From assembly GCA_003993805.1 (NCBI GenBank), contig RSEF01000004.1, forward strand, positions 10,689,752 to 10,753,751: a stretch of DNA of 64,000 nt. Reading direction: 5' to 3'. This stretch comes from Himantopus leucocephalus (Eukaryota; Chordata; Aves; Charadriiformes; Recurvirostridae). A program made the translations under genes and the position numbers. Shown in pieces: positions 1-12,240 of the stretch. The stretch's first letter is position 1, and every line of letters begins with the position of its first letter. The notes beneath the pieces were generated by a model. It was given only the letters and a program-made list of their open reading frames with translations, did no database searches and was not told the DNA's origin.

Positions 1-3000
1 TTTTTTTTACAAAGAACAAGGCGATCTTTTTTAAAGGAGAGAGAAAAAGAGACACATTTTAATATAAGAATCTATGCAGCCAACTCAACTAACTTCTGCA
101 AGGAAAACATTTAGTCAGTATTAAAAAGCAGAAAGCACCTTACATTATGATTAATTTGATACTCTTGTATTATGCATAAGGCCACTCATTCATTTTGCCC
201 TGCAAACTATTCTTATCCAAGAAGAGATACAATCAGAGCGAAGCAGTGAAGAATTTTATTAAAGTAAACACAATCCAACATAACATGCTCGTTCTGGAAA
301 TATAGTAACAGTCGGTAAAAAATGGGCCATTTCGTATGGATGTAATAAATATTTTCATGGACATTCATCTCCTGTTCTTTGAAAGTTTTAAACACAGAAC
401 TGTAAAACAAAACTTTTCTTGGTGTCTGCATAAGCAGATGTCAGTCACCTACCATATTTTAGATGATTAAAAAGCTTCCCAAGCAGGAAACAAGAATGCT
501 ACGATTTGGCAATGGCAGCAAGCATGTGTGCAGTCTTCTTACCAACCGAACACAAAGCCAACCGCTCAGTTTGGTGCCACATTCTGATACTTCCTATTGA
601 TGGTAAAGCATCTGCAAATAAATACCTTACATATTAACGCATTAGGAAAGGAAACAACTAGAAAGCAAGCCAGGTGGAGCACTAAATGTTCTCCAATAAT
701 AGATGGGCAATGCCAAATAGCAATTTCACAGCAAGCCACAGGGTAGGAATTAATCCATCTCTTAAACCCGATGGATGAACTTCCTTAACACGTGACAAAA
801 ATAGGAATGCTGCTTGCTATCAAGAGTTGCGCAACAGTTTCACCCTTGGCTGCAATTAAGATTCCTGCTTCTTCCCCCCCAAATTGCTTTTAATGAAGCT
901 CTAAGGCTTATCATACTTGCTACTGATAAAATTGAATAGGTCATCCTAACACAGTCTTTGCCTGAAAGTGAGAAGCTAAAACCAGTTCATTAGCAACTGA
1001 GGTATGTGGAGTGGGGTACACATCTAGATTCCTGCTCACATGAGCCACTTCTGCTCTTACTTCTGTGTACCTCAAAGTTTGACTTGGGAGTTTCTTCAGT
1101 AGGCTTCCTTTAGCAAAAGACAAGGTGACAGGGGTATTGGTGCTGGTTGGCTCTCCCCCTAATATGGATATACTTGCACACTCTGGAGATGAAAAATCAC
1201 CCTCTGGTGCCACTCATCACACCGCAGTCTCACTGGACAAATCTCACAACCACCATGATTTAGTAGATGTCTCTCCCAGCCACTTTCCCCCTCCCCTCTC
1301 CCCAGAGTACACATAATACTCTTAAGGGAACTGTGCCTGCACTGCAGTGACTCCCCTGTAATTGTGTAAGTACCCGTGTAATTGTATAAATACCCAGGGC
1401 AGCTTTACTCCAGCCAGTGCAGGCAGGCAGCAGCCTAAGCATACCAGGAGGGAGCTTGACAAAGTGTAACATGTCTTGCCCTCCACAGGTTTTGAAGCCC
1501 TGAGCAATGAACTGCTGTAGGTCAGCTGCTGCAAGGGGTCTATCCAGCTAGTTTAAAGGTACATTAGCTATGTCTACATTTCACCAGGGACAGACACAGT
1601 CACTACTAAATACAGAACTATTAAAGAACAAACATCTAGGAAAAAGGCCTTGACTTTTAGTGCAAGAAAAGGTGAGGAAAATGAAAGCCCTCCCACTCTA
1701 TTGAGTGACCTGCATAACCAAAGGATGGTGCCCAACTACTCCAGTGTTGAAGCTCAGCTCCAGCGGGATCCATGGAGGTCAGCTCACACACCTGCAGACA
1801 CCCAGAGAAACTGAAGCACAAAGGCACCTCACTGGCTCTGTAACAGGTCAGCTGGATCCGCCTCCGGCACAGCAAGGACAACCACTGGAAGCAGAGAAGC
1901 CCCTCTGGAGCAGAGACACAACAGTGCATGTTCCGGGACCGACATAGGGAGCTGTGAAGCTTCAGGGGTCCCAACTCGTCAGGGAAAGACAGGGAGAGAG
2001 CTGGACTCAGCACTGCCAATTTCTCATGGAGACTCAACTGCAAAAAGGCTTGAGAACGACTGTTTATTAAATGCCTGAAAAATGAGGTTCCCAGACTCTG
2101 GGCTTTGCTTAATTGAGTGGCAATAAAACCAGTACTGTTAATAAACTTTTTTGTTTGGAAAGTAACCAAGTTCTGTACTCTTCACCCCCTAAAAACCTTT
2201 CACTTTTTATTAACATAATATTCTAAGTTATCTTCATTTTTAGTTTATACTCTTATGGCAATGTTTTAACCACCCCACCAAAAAAAAAAAATATTAAAAC
2301 CAAATAAAAAACCCCAGACCTTTCACATAACATGAACTAAATACTAGGAAACGTCCACTTTCACAATATGGAGCCTAAGGCCTAGGCACATATACTGACT
2401 TTAACAGACACATTATGTATCTTTTTTTGGTTCTACATATGCTTATAGTAGGATGCACATATAAATGCGCATGCACACACAGTCAAAAATGATCTCAGGC
2501 TTTCATGAAAATTTCTGACCCTATTTTACCAGTATTTTTGCAAATGCTGCCTTTGTGAAACATGGATAGGAGTAATGAAATTCCTGGCTGAGGCTTTAAT
2601 CTGTAGTCACTTCTATAACAGAGGGGTGGATCAGAGAGTATAATTTGCCTTTGCTCATCTCCTGTGTTGACAACAGAAATCCTCCTGTTAGTTTTTCTTA
2701 GACAAACGTGACCCCAACCTGATATGACACTTTATTTTTTCAGCTGTGTAACAACAGTCTTAAACCAGGTGCTTTCTAAGCTGCATTATCCCATTTTGGG
2801 AAACTTGGGTTGCTATCAGCAAGCTAACACATTAATTCTTTTTTTTTTTTGTTTTGGTGAAATTTGTAGGTTTATAAATGAAATACTATCTACCAACTTC
2901 TTAACATTTTTCCATTAATAAAAATATTTGACTACGCCATGTTTTTCACACTTTTTAATTAAAAAATTCTTAAGAATGGATTTTCAGGCTTTTAAGGAAA

Positions 3001-6000
3001 TATCGGTAACGTTCCAGCATAAATCAAAAGCATTAACACATTTAAAACATTTGTTTTCCTTTTAAAAAAAACCTGATCATTAGTGTTTTCTAGAGGTTTT
3101 TTGGTAGGGAAAATATATATTTTCTTGGTTTTATGTCTGCATATTCATCAGTCTAAAACAATTTTAGACCCCTGCCTCTTTGGTATTGTCTTTTAGCGCT
3201 TGCTAGCACTAGAATTTTGCACCATAGCCCTCGATTTATAGCCCTCATTTAGCCATCATGCTATTCAAAACCCCGACTTTAAATATCCACCACACAGATA
3301 TGAGTAACAAAAAGAGACAGAGTATAGCTATTGTGCCTTCAAAGAAAAGCAATAAACCATTCTGCTTGCTCTCCTTCATGTTCTTTAATTCATTTCATTT
3401 CATTTTAACTACCCAGAACAATTTCACCAGCCATTAGCCTGGAATGAAACCTTACAAAGGCTGATTGTTGTTATAAAGATGGGTCCCAGCACTCCCTCCC
3501 CCTCCTTTTCATAAGTTTTAGGACAAATAGGCTACTTCATAGCTACAGCTTTGTTTTTTAAAAAAAGAATTCTTGCGAGGCAAAGGACAGACAAACTGCT
3601 TCACATCCACATTCAAAAGACTCCAACATCCACACTGAGCTGGTCTGGCTCAGAGCCCTAAACCGAGACCCTGTTAGGAGGGAAGGGACAACAAAGGAAG
3701 AATCTCTCCGGCTATTCTCTAACCGAGGTGTACCAGAGTCCACCCTATATGCAAACACCGATGTCCTTGCCCTCAAGTCTTTAGGAAGGGGGGGGAATGG
3801 CAGGGGAAGGAACACCAAATGCTCAACTGCACTATGGCCAACTCTAAAACTAAAAAAATAAAAGCATCGATTTTATGAGCGCATTTTTACATTGTGCAGA
3901 AATAAACCTTCATGAGTGTCATTTCTGACAGCCTATGCCAAGAAAAAACCTGCACGTTTTTGTCTTCACTGAATCCATGTTTGGAAAACAAAGAAAAAAA
4001 AAAGAGACATGCTATTTTTTCCAGTTTAAAAAGAACTGCACACCTTACATTTTTACATTTTAGCATCTTCACGAAAAGCTGTGAAGAAAGATATTCATGC
4101 TAAAAATGTGCTTAAGTGTTCACTTCTGCTTTTTCTAACAAGCTACTGGCATTTCATCAGGCCTGGACAATCTATCCGTTTAACATTTCGGCCCTGAACC
4201 TCTACCAACTATGCCTCAATTTAGAAAGCATGTATACGTAGCAACATCCCCAACAAAATGTTCACAACCCTGTCCAATTCAGATGGTTTTTTGATCCTAC
4301 CCAACAAGCAGATCAGAGAAATCTTTTCCAACAAAGTGTCAACAAACTGTCTGCACAGACAACTTCCTCCTCAGTTTGTGTATTATGTGGTTTGTATTAT
4401 TTTTATTCCTTAGTTAAGTGTCACACTTGTCAAGAGTGAACACCACTTTTCCATAGTAACACAGTTTTGCGATGGAAGTTGTGAAACCTTCAAGACTTAC
4501 AGATATTTCCACAAATATCCAGTATCTGCTCAAACATTAACACCACGAGCTCATAAATCAAAGGAATGGATTTCTGTGTTTTCTTTTCTAGAAGGATATC
4601 AAAACTGCTCCTGAAATTTGGACATTTTTTTCCTCTTCCAAAAACAGACAAAGTTTAACTATTCAACAGGTATTTCTTTCATCGTACCACAAGGAAAAAA
4701 ATTACTTAAAAGAAATTCAAAGTAATGATACAAGCCAAAAATGACTTTTCATGTAGTAACAAAAAACTTGGAACGTGAGATTATGTTGAGTGTGAGAGTG
4801 TCTATAAACAGAGCTGCTTTATCCCATCTGAGCTGTTATTGGTGATGCCAATAATAAGAGTATTTTGAAAAAGATCTCTGCAAAACTGGATGGTTTACTA
4901 TTCACTTCTAAATTATGTAAATGAACCCCACATTAAACTATATAATTTTAGAGGTAACGCTTGGTAAAATAGACTGATAAATAAATCCTAGCACAATTAA
5001 AATTCATTTTCATATGGCATAAATTTATAGAAATCTACCAAAAGAAAAACTAAATAAACATTCCTCTATTTGTCTTAAGTACAAATCTTTTACAGATAGG
5101 GTAAACAGAATTTAAGAACCTCTAACCCAGTTCTGCCATATATTTGTGTTCAGTTACAGTGCTACTTGCCATGTTCTCCCCCCTCACCCCAAGAGTTATA
5201 ACATTATTAATTTAAAACTAAACTTGAACCTGGATTTTCTTAAATATGAATTTCTAGGATACCTCACTAGGAGGGGATGTGCACTACAATGGCATTATTG
5301 ATGCCTGACAGTGCAACAACTTCTTTCATGAAAACCTACACATGCTGAATCCATGCCAGTTTAAATGAAGTCAGCTATGTACACAGCACCCATGAATAAG
5401 TGCAAGCTTCACATGGAAAAAAGATCGATCACAATGGCAAGCACACAGGCACCCACCATGCTTTAGACTGTTGAGTTTCTTTATCTCCCCTCAACACTAA
5501 GTTACTGTCACTAAGGCATAGCTTTTTTGTTTGTTTGTTTTAAATACAGAAACATTTGAAGGCATAAGTGAACTTGCATACCTTCTAACAATACCAATAA
5601 TTAACACAGCATCAAAAAAAAAAAACGACTGCAGGTCTCTGCCTCCATGGAAGGTACATGAACATAATCTCTGTAACATTTAAAAACAGAGGTCTCATAC
5701 GAGTAACAAGAGAACTACAGTAGGAGTGCAAAGTCAAGAAAATATTTACTTTCAATTTCAACAGAAGCAAGAAGGGAGCTCAAACCTCAGCGCAGATATA
5801 CCACAAACAGCTTTTGTGCTTTATTACAGAGCTACATCTCATGAAATTCAATTTCCACAAGTATTGGTTACTGATTTAATTTATATGGAACTGACTCTAT
5901 TCTACCTATATAATACTGTAATTACTTGCTGCGTTACAGAAGTCAGCATATAGAAACAGAAGCATATACTGCTGCTCAGTTTGAGATTAAAAAGCTGTGA

Positions 6001-9000
6001 ATACTGCAACTCAGCTTCTCTCCCTACACTCGGCAGTCACTATTCCCTTCAGATAATCTTGTAATGATAAAGGAACTTCAGTAAAATATTTCACAATGAA
6101 CTTTGTGTTAACTCCGATACAAAATTTAACTAAGCAGAATACATCTAAATTTATTAACTGCGCAAATAAAAATATTTAGGAATTTCTACAAAACAACTAC
6201 CCATAGAGTAATAAAACACGACAGGACATCAGGTACTGCTAGAAAGCAAGTAGCACTCCTGTATCCTTTTCCCAATTATACCATTCACAAGTTACCAGAA
6301 GTCTTGACCAGAACAGATGAGACAAGTTTTATCGTATTAATAAAACTCCACAGACAATATGAGCCACGTTTGCTCCATTCTACACAGCTGCAGATTTGAT
6401 AAGCCACCAGTGTCTTCAGAGTCACACCAGAAGTATGACTGAAAGGACAGTTGAGCTTCTCATTTTGGAGCACGTTCAGAGCACGTGGCACCTTTCAGAT
6501 ATTACCACGCTAATTAGCATGTTTGTGCCTTATTATTGCCTATACAACTTTTTAAAGGAAGTACTCCTATACACATTTTTAAGTGAACACTTAGTCCTTT
6601 ACCTGACACTTACTTAAATACGGACTTTTCACCTTTACATCTTGCAACCACCCTGCATCGTACTAAGACATCATTAGATATTTCATTTCAGCAGGATCAG
6701 TACTTTTTAAGAGAAAATGCTGTTTGCTTCCAGCTTCACGGTTTTCACATAACTACTGAGAACTGTTAAATATACTGTTCTATCCCACAGGATAAAGGGA
6801 TCACCAGGAATAACTCTGCCCGTAACCAGCCAGTCTGCTTTCACCATGCAACCCACCAGATATTAACAATTAAATGTATTTTAACATCTCTAGCTTCAAT
6901 ACACTTTACCTGTCTTAATTTCTGTTCTGAGGCTTCTACGTTAATTATGACGCACGCAGTAACTCACTCTAAAGCCTGTATGCAACTGGCTGAGGCAGAG
7001 ACAGGTTTGTAATCTGTCTTCCACTGGGCAAGACCTCAGCATTTGTGAGCTAAACATCCAAAAAGTGCAAATGCTCTTTCTCCTCTAGATTGCTTTAAGT
7101 GTGTATATGTATATATGAGATCGCACGTGAACATTAGAAAAATCACCCAACAAAATACAATGTAATACATGCTCAAATTAAACAGTTTAAAATATTTTTT
7201 AAGTAATTATTATAATTCGTAATAGAATCTTTGTCCATTTACAGACTCTCTGAAAGTAAGATATTGCTGCCGAGACATTAATATTCCAAATCATTTTGAT
7301 TATCTGCCTGACAGGCCCTCTACTGCATCTGCTACATCCTGCATGTTGTCATGCAATAACAGCAGAGGGCAACTCAAATATGTAAGTTTACATATTGTTA
7401 CACGTCTCTCCACAGCCTAGCAAACAGAGGACTCGCTACATATACATAAATACATCTACAGCTAGGAAGGTCAGCCTAAAAAGAAAAAACGGGTTTAGCA
7501 TTTTAACTTAAAGTACTTTTTGAGGAAGAGAAATTGTGATTTTTACTTCCTCAGAAGTCAATTTCTGGAATACAGAACAGCACACTCCATCAGAGGGTTG
7601 CCAGGAAGTTTTAGGGGCAAGCAGCAACATCTCAGCTCCACTCCACCACCACCAGAAAGTAATTAAAAAAAAAAAAAAAATACTCATTACACACAAACCC
7701 CGAGTCAGATCCAAGTTTGCACTTCCTTCTGACAAAGACAGCTTCTTGTTACACCCCACCAAGTGACCTGAAATTCACAAGTTTCACTGTCTTTACTGAC
7801 AGCATCAGTAAATCCAGACAACGAAGCTGAAGAAGGTATTAAAAGCTAATCACAGAGTGGCCACACCGGGATGAAAGGAGAGTTAAAGCACCAACTCCCT
7901 TATACCAACAGCTTGGATCACAGGTATTGACGCAGAGTAAAACAGCTTTTACAGAAGTGTACGGAATTAGGAAAAGTCTTGACTAATTTACAATGCCAAC
8001 TTCAGAAAATATATTATTTTCATGCACACAACTATTACAGAACTTTTCCTATGAAAGTAAGAAAAAATTCAGAAGCGGACGGTAACCTTAAAATAGGAAC
8101 TACATTAATTATCCATGAGGGAAAAAGAAAGTAAAAAAAAAATTCTCTAAACAAGCAGCATTTCTATACAACAGCTTATTTGTCCCTTCCATCCTTGCTA
8201 CTTATGGTGACACAAAACAGAGTGGCACCTGGGGGAAGCACCGATAAGGAATGTGTCTGTTGGAGCATTGTTTCCAAGTTCAGCTTCGTACCACAGAAGC
8301 TCTAAGAACTTCCAAGTCTGCTAAAATCTGTTGTATTTATTTGACATGTTAAGATGCTACAGAAGACATGCTTTTAAAAAACATTAAGTTTTACAAATAG
8401 CAATTGCTTGAAACTGTGGGATGCAGTCGTCCCTTATTGTAATCAATGACAAAAATCAACTGACCTCAGCAGCTGCAGGTCTCTTCCCAGAAGAAAATTC
8501 AGGCTTGCAATCACTGTATGTAAATGCCCAAATCCTTGCTGGAAACCCATACAAAAGATATTCCTTAACTTTATCAGTAACGGGTTAGTCCCACATAATA
8601 TTTTGAAGTAGTATTTGACTTCCCTAGAGGATAATTAGGACATTTTACAGGCCTGTGCTTCTCTATCAAATCATCAGCCCTCACTGTGTCTATCCTTGCA
8701 TCCCCAGGTACCAGCGTGGACACCAAACAGCATCAAATCAAGAACCACAGTAACTCCAGAACACACAAAGCTCGTTAGTCTCATGGTCTCCCTAAAGATA
8801 ACATTTTCACAATACAGAGTTCAAAAGGAACTTTACAGCAAGTCTATGGACATTATTCCACCTCTTGAGCCTGCACCTAGCTCTTTATCTAATGTTAAGA
8901 TTACTTTGCAAAACACATTGGAAATTCATGCAACTCCCATTATTTTCAATGCATCTGCCAGTGATCACAGTTCCTCATTGCCATTCTGTCTGGCAAAGCA

Positions 9001-9536
9001 GCTCCTTCATACAGATACAGTCAATACTTTTAACTGAAGAAGATAAAGAACTGTACCATCATTTGCTTCAAGGGTGCCTTCCAAAGGTCTGAAGCCATTC
9101 TTCATATGTAAAGGCTCGAAGACCGGGACAAACAAAATAAAAACCAGCTTTATTCAATAATAATACTAAAATAAACACTGGGGGGGCAGGGGAACCAACC
9201 CCCCAAAAAAAACCTACCAGGAAACTGAAGCGGGACCAAAAATATTGCAGGCTTAATGCTGTATTAATCCTCTGTTAAACTACGAACAATATCTATGAGT
9301 GTTGACACTCACTGAGAAACTAACTGTTGTGTAAACAGCAGCATACTACACACACCTCTTTCTTGGTGAATACATAAAAAAAAAAACCCACATCACCTCT
9401 CCTATGATCCTGCACTGTCCAAGTTTACTATTTAAGCTGTTGCATAAGCCTCAAGTCTGGCATTTCCACTGGCAAAATATGCTAGTGCATTTCAATGCAC
9501 AAGGTAGTCTCTAAACAAACCAAGTCCCCAAAAAAA
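1..9536. other. Intronic stretch with no supported gene
   Basis: AT-rich single-copy-looking DNA with scattered A/T homopolymers (for example 7664-7680). The region from about 1000 to 2160 is less AT-rich than its surroundings and carries a chance-length open frame on the minus strand (1657-2169). No repeat family, RNA gene or exon is recognised. Confidence 0.6.
1357..1395. repeat. Two-copy 20-bp imperfect tandem repeat
   Basis: TGTAATTGTGTAAGTACCCG (1357-1376) is followed directly by TGTAATTGTATAAATACCC (1377-1395), differing at two positions. It is a small local duplication in the intron with no evident function. Confidence 0.85.
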
Positions 9537-9681
9537 GGTGGAGACAGATTTTTTGTTGTTGTTACTTAAGCAAATACTCAGTTTTACAGGTGCTGAAGTA
9601 TATGTGTTTTAAAAAAACAACGTTGGTTTTATAAAAAGACGTAAAAGCAGTAAATCTGTAGAAAAGAACATTATGCAATAT
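9537..9681. repeat. Direct repeat copy 1, ending at a single N
   Basis: A 145-base segment beginning GGTGGAGACAG and ending GAACATTATGCAATAT is repeated almost exactly just after the N at 9682. This pattern is expected when two contig ends overlap but were joined end to end instead of merged. The few differences could be allelic or sequencing errors. Confidence 0.92.
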
Positions 9682-9682
9682 N

Positions 9683-9830
9683 GGTGGAGACAGATTTTTT
9701 GTTGTTGTTACTTAAGCAAATACTCATTTTTACAGGTGCTGAAGTATATATGTTTTTTAAAAAAAATAATGTTGGTTTTATAAAAACATGTAAAAGCAGT
9801 AAATCTGTAGAAAAGAACATTATGCAATAT
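9683..9830. repeat. Direct repeat copy 2, starting after a single N
   Basis: A 148-base second copy of 9537-9681, with the same first and last bases. It differs by a few substitutions (for example ACTCAGTTTT versus ACTCATTTTT, and AAAAGACG versus AAAACATG) and by small length changes in A/T runs. It is most likely an unmerged contig overlap; a true tandem duplication is the alternative. Confidence 0.92.
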
Positions 9831-10014
9831 TCTTATTAACTGCAGTTTGCTTAATTGCAATATTTATGTCATGACTAGATCTAAAATTGTCAGATGCATT
9901 TAATTGAAATACTATCCCTAGAGCTAAACACTGCATGTTTTTGTAATAAGATACATGTTATTAATGAATAGCTAACTGTTCCCCTTCCATGAAAAAACCC
10001 ACGGAAAAAGCAAG

Positions 10015-10118
10015 GGGGCAAGGGGAGAGTAAGGGAGCAAAACGAGAGTACAGGGGAGGGGGGAAGGGGAGGTGTTTGTTTTAAGGGGTTTGGGGTGTTT
10101 GGTGGGCTTGTTTGGGGT
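10015..10118. repeat. G-rich low-complexity block with G-quadruplex potential
   Basis: A purine-rich then G/T-rich tract. It includes GGGGAGGGGGGAAGGGGAGG (10053-10072) and then four more G runs separated by T-rich loops (from GGGG at 10085 to GGGG at 10114-10117). Both parts have the spacing of intramolecular G4 motifs on the plus strand, the non-template strand for a plus transcript and the template strand for DACH2. Confidence 0.7.
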
Positions 10119-11939
10119 TTTTTTTGTTCTCCATTTAGTCAAGTGATCTTTATTTTTTCTAGTATCTCAAGAAATAAGTCTTCCTATAAAAATGAAGGAA
10201 CATTCTTCCTCTCTCTTCTTTCTTAATTCTCATCTTTCCTCCACTGCCGCTTCTAAGGTGGTTTTGATTAATATGAAACAAAGTTCAAATGAGTCCAAGA
10301 AATACTAAAAACCAAACTAAAACACTTTTTCAAAACATGTATTTCATGGTTTTAAAACAGATTTTAAATGCCCCTCCTAATATTAGATACCATTCCGTTA
10401 TTTACAGAGTTGATAATGCTTTATTCCAGCCCACTGTACTGCCTAGTTGTCTTGCTTTGATTCATACTATATGGGCTCACTGAGAGTGATACTTCGCTGT
10501 GCAGAAGTTTTGGAACTCCAGCCAGTATTAGCTGCCCATTAGTACACGGTGCAGACTTCAGCTATTTCCCCATTTCTTCCTTTCACCTCAGAAAATTCTG
10601 ATTAATTGGCATTATGTTGCTAAAGGGTTTCCTTACCCTTGAATCAAAACAGATATTACATCTGCCTGCCACTACCTATTCCATTAGCTAGTGATTCCCT
10701 GCTTCAGTGAATGAAAGTAACATCTAAGTAGTTTAAATAGACTTGGTGTAAATGGGTCAAATGAATAATGGTGTTTGGTCGGACAAGACAGAGAAGTCTC
10801 TTCATTTCCAGAAACTGTATTGAATGTAAATACTAAATTAACAGCTTTCTCCATATTAAAAAATAGTTGACAGTAAAGCAGTAACGAGGAATTTTCTGGA
10901 TAATACCACTGTTGTTGTGAAGTTTACAAAAGGGAAATAAAAATGAAGGTTCTTCTACCTCCCTGATCTAGTACCTACCCCTCCCTGGCATACTATAACA
11001 TTATCACATATACTCATCAAAGCATCATCTACAAAATGCTGCGTCCAAATGGCTTCCTATTTGGCATTTTTTTCAATATTTACTTAAGAGAAAGTAGTAT
11101 ATACAAACTGGAAAACTTCTACAGTACCTGCACACAGTTCTGACACAGTTTAGACAGAAACTACTTTAATTTATCCTGATGTTAATATGTTGCAATTTGC
11201 AAGTGCAGTACAGAATTAAGAGCATAAGCACAAAAGTCAACATTAAAATTCTCTTGCACGTACAGATCAAAAAGAAAAGTATATTCTATGGGAGGAAAAA
11301 GTAAAATAAGTGTATAAACATAACAGGTATGTCAATAACATTCTGCCCAACAAAAGAGCATCCTGACAAAACCTTAACCTCAGACAGAATGCTATTTAAA
11401 ATAGTTAAGACAATACACTTACCAAAAAAGAAACCCAAACCCCAAAACAAAAACCAATCCAAAACCCTTTGATTCCTTATACTTTTTATTTTTTTTTCCC
11501 CTTAGTGTCCTGTAAGGAAAATCAGAACAGTAAAATGCATGCTGGGTAAGATATGTAGTTGAAAAGCTGTACAACTCCGTAATATATACTTGGATAAGGC
11601 AACTTTGTAATTTGCCTTAAGATCTCTACCAACAAAGTTATACTCAATATATTCTTGCTAGCAATGATCTGCACCAAAATTAATCTCTCTCAAGTAGCAA
11701 TTGTAGTATACACAACAATCTCGATGAAAGAGGCAATTAACAACTGCTACAAAAAATAATTATGTATAAAGATGGTTTGAAAGACAATACTCTATCTAAA
11801 ATGACCTCACTGTATTCATAGCACTGATAAAGCAGTTTTCCTTTAAAAAAATGCCGCTTTTTTATTTATCAAAAGAGGAAAGCCCCAAGGTCACCTGTCA
11901 ATAACAGAACAAACCCTCAGTAAATCACAGTGCTTCACA

Positions 11940-12240
11940 AATAAATTCCTCATCAGTAATTAAAACCAGGCCTCTCTGGCCCTGTGTTATCAGCTCATCA
12001 AATTCATTGCTCATCTAGAATAACAGATCCACATCTGCAGTCATTACAGCATGCCAGATAAATCAATCCTCTCAATGATGCTTTGAGCCATCTCTGCTCC
12101 CTTTTAACCAGCCCGATATTTATTTCCCCCTGACACTTCTGACATTCTATTTACTGTAGGCAAATGGAACTCATACGGCACCTTGTAATGGCTTTACCAA
12201 ACCCCATTGTGGGGCATATCTTCGAAGACTGATGGTCGCA
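11940..12240. promoter_or_regulatory. Candidate intronic cis-regulatory block A
   Basis: A mixed-composition stretch without low-complexity runs. It holds homeodomain-like CAGTAATTA, HOX/PBX-like ATAAATCAA, two TGACA (MEIS/TGIF-like) sites at about 12131-12144, and a perfect short inverted repeat CCCCA-TTG-TGGGG (12202-12214) around a SOX-like ATTGT. It looks like conserved non-coding DNA, but conservation has not been measured. Confidence 0.25.

Noticed and set aside
1657..2169. 170-codon minus-strand open frame in the intron
   Set aside because: Longest frame outside the CpG island, but no recognised domain or motif. It lies in a less AT-rich patch where stops are rarer, so chance is the simplest explanation. 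Transcript data would be needed to revive it.
8696..9037. 113-codon plus-strand open frame
   Set aside because: No domain or family resemblance; intronic AT-rich sequence.
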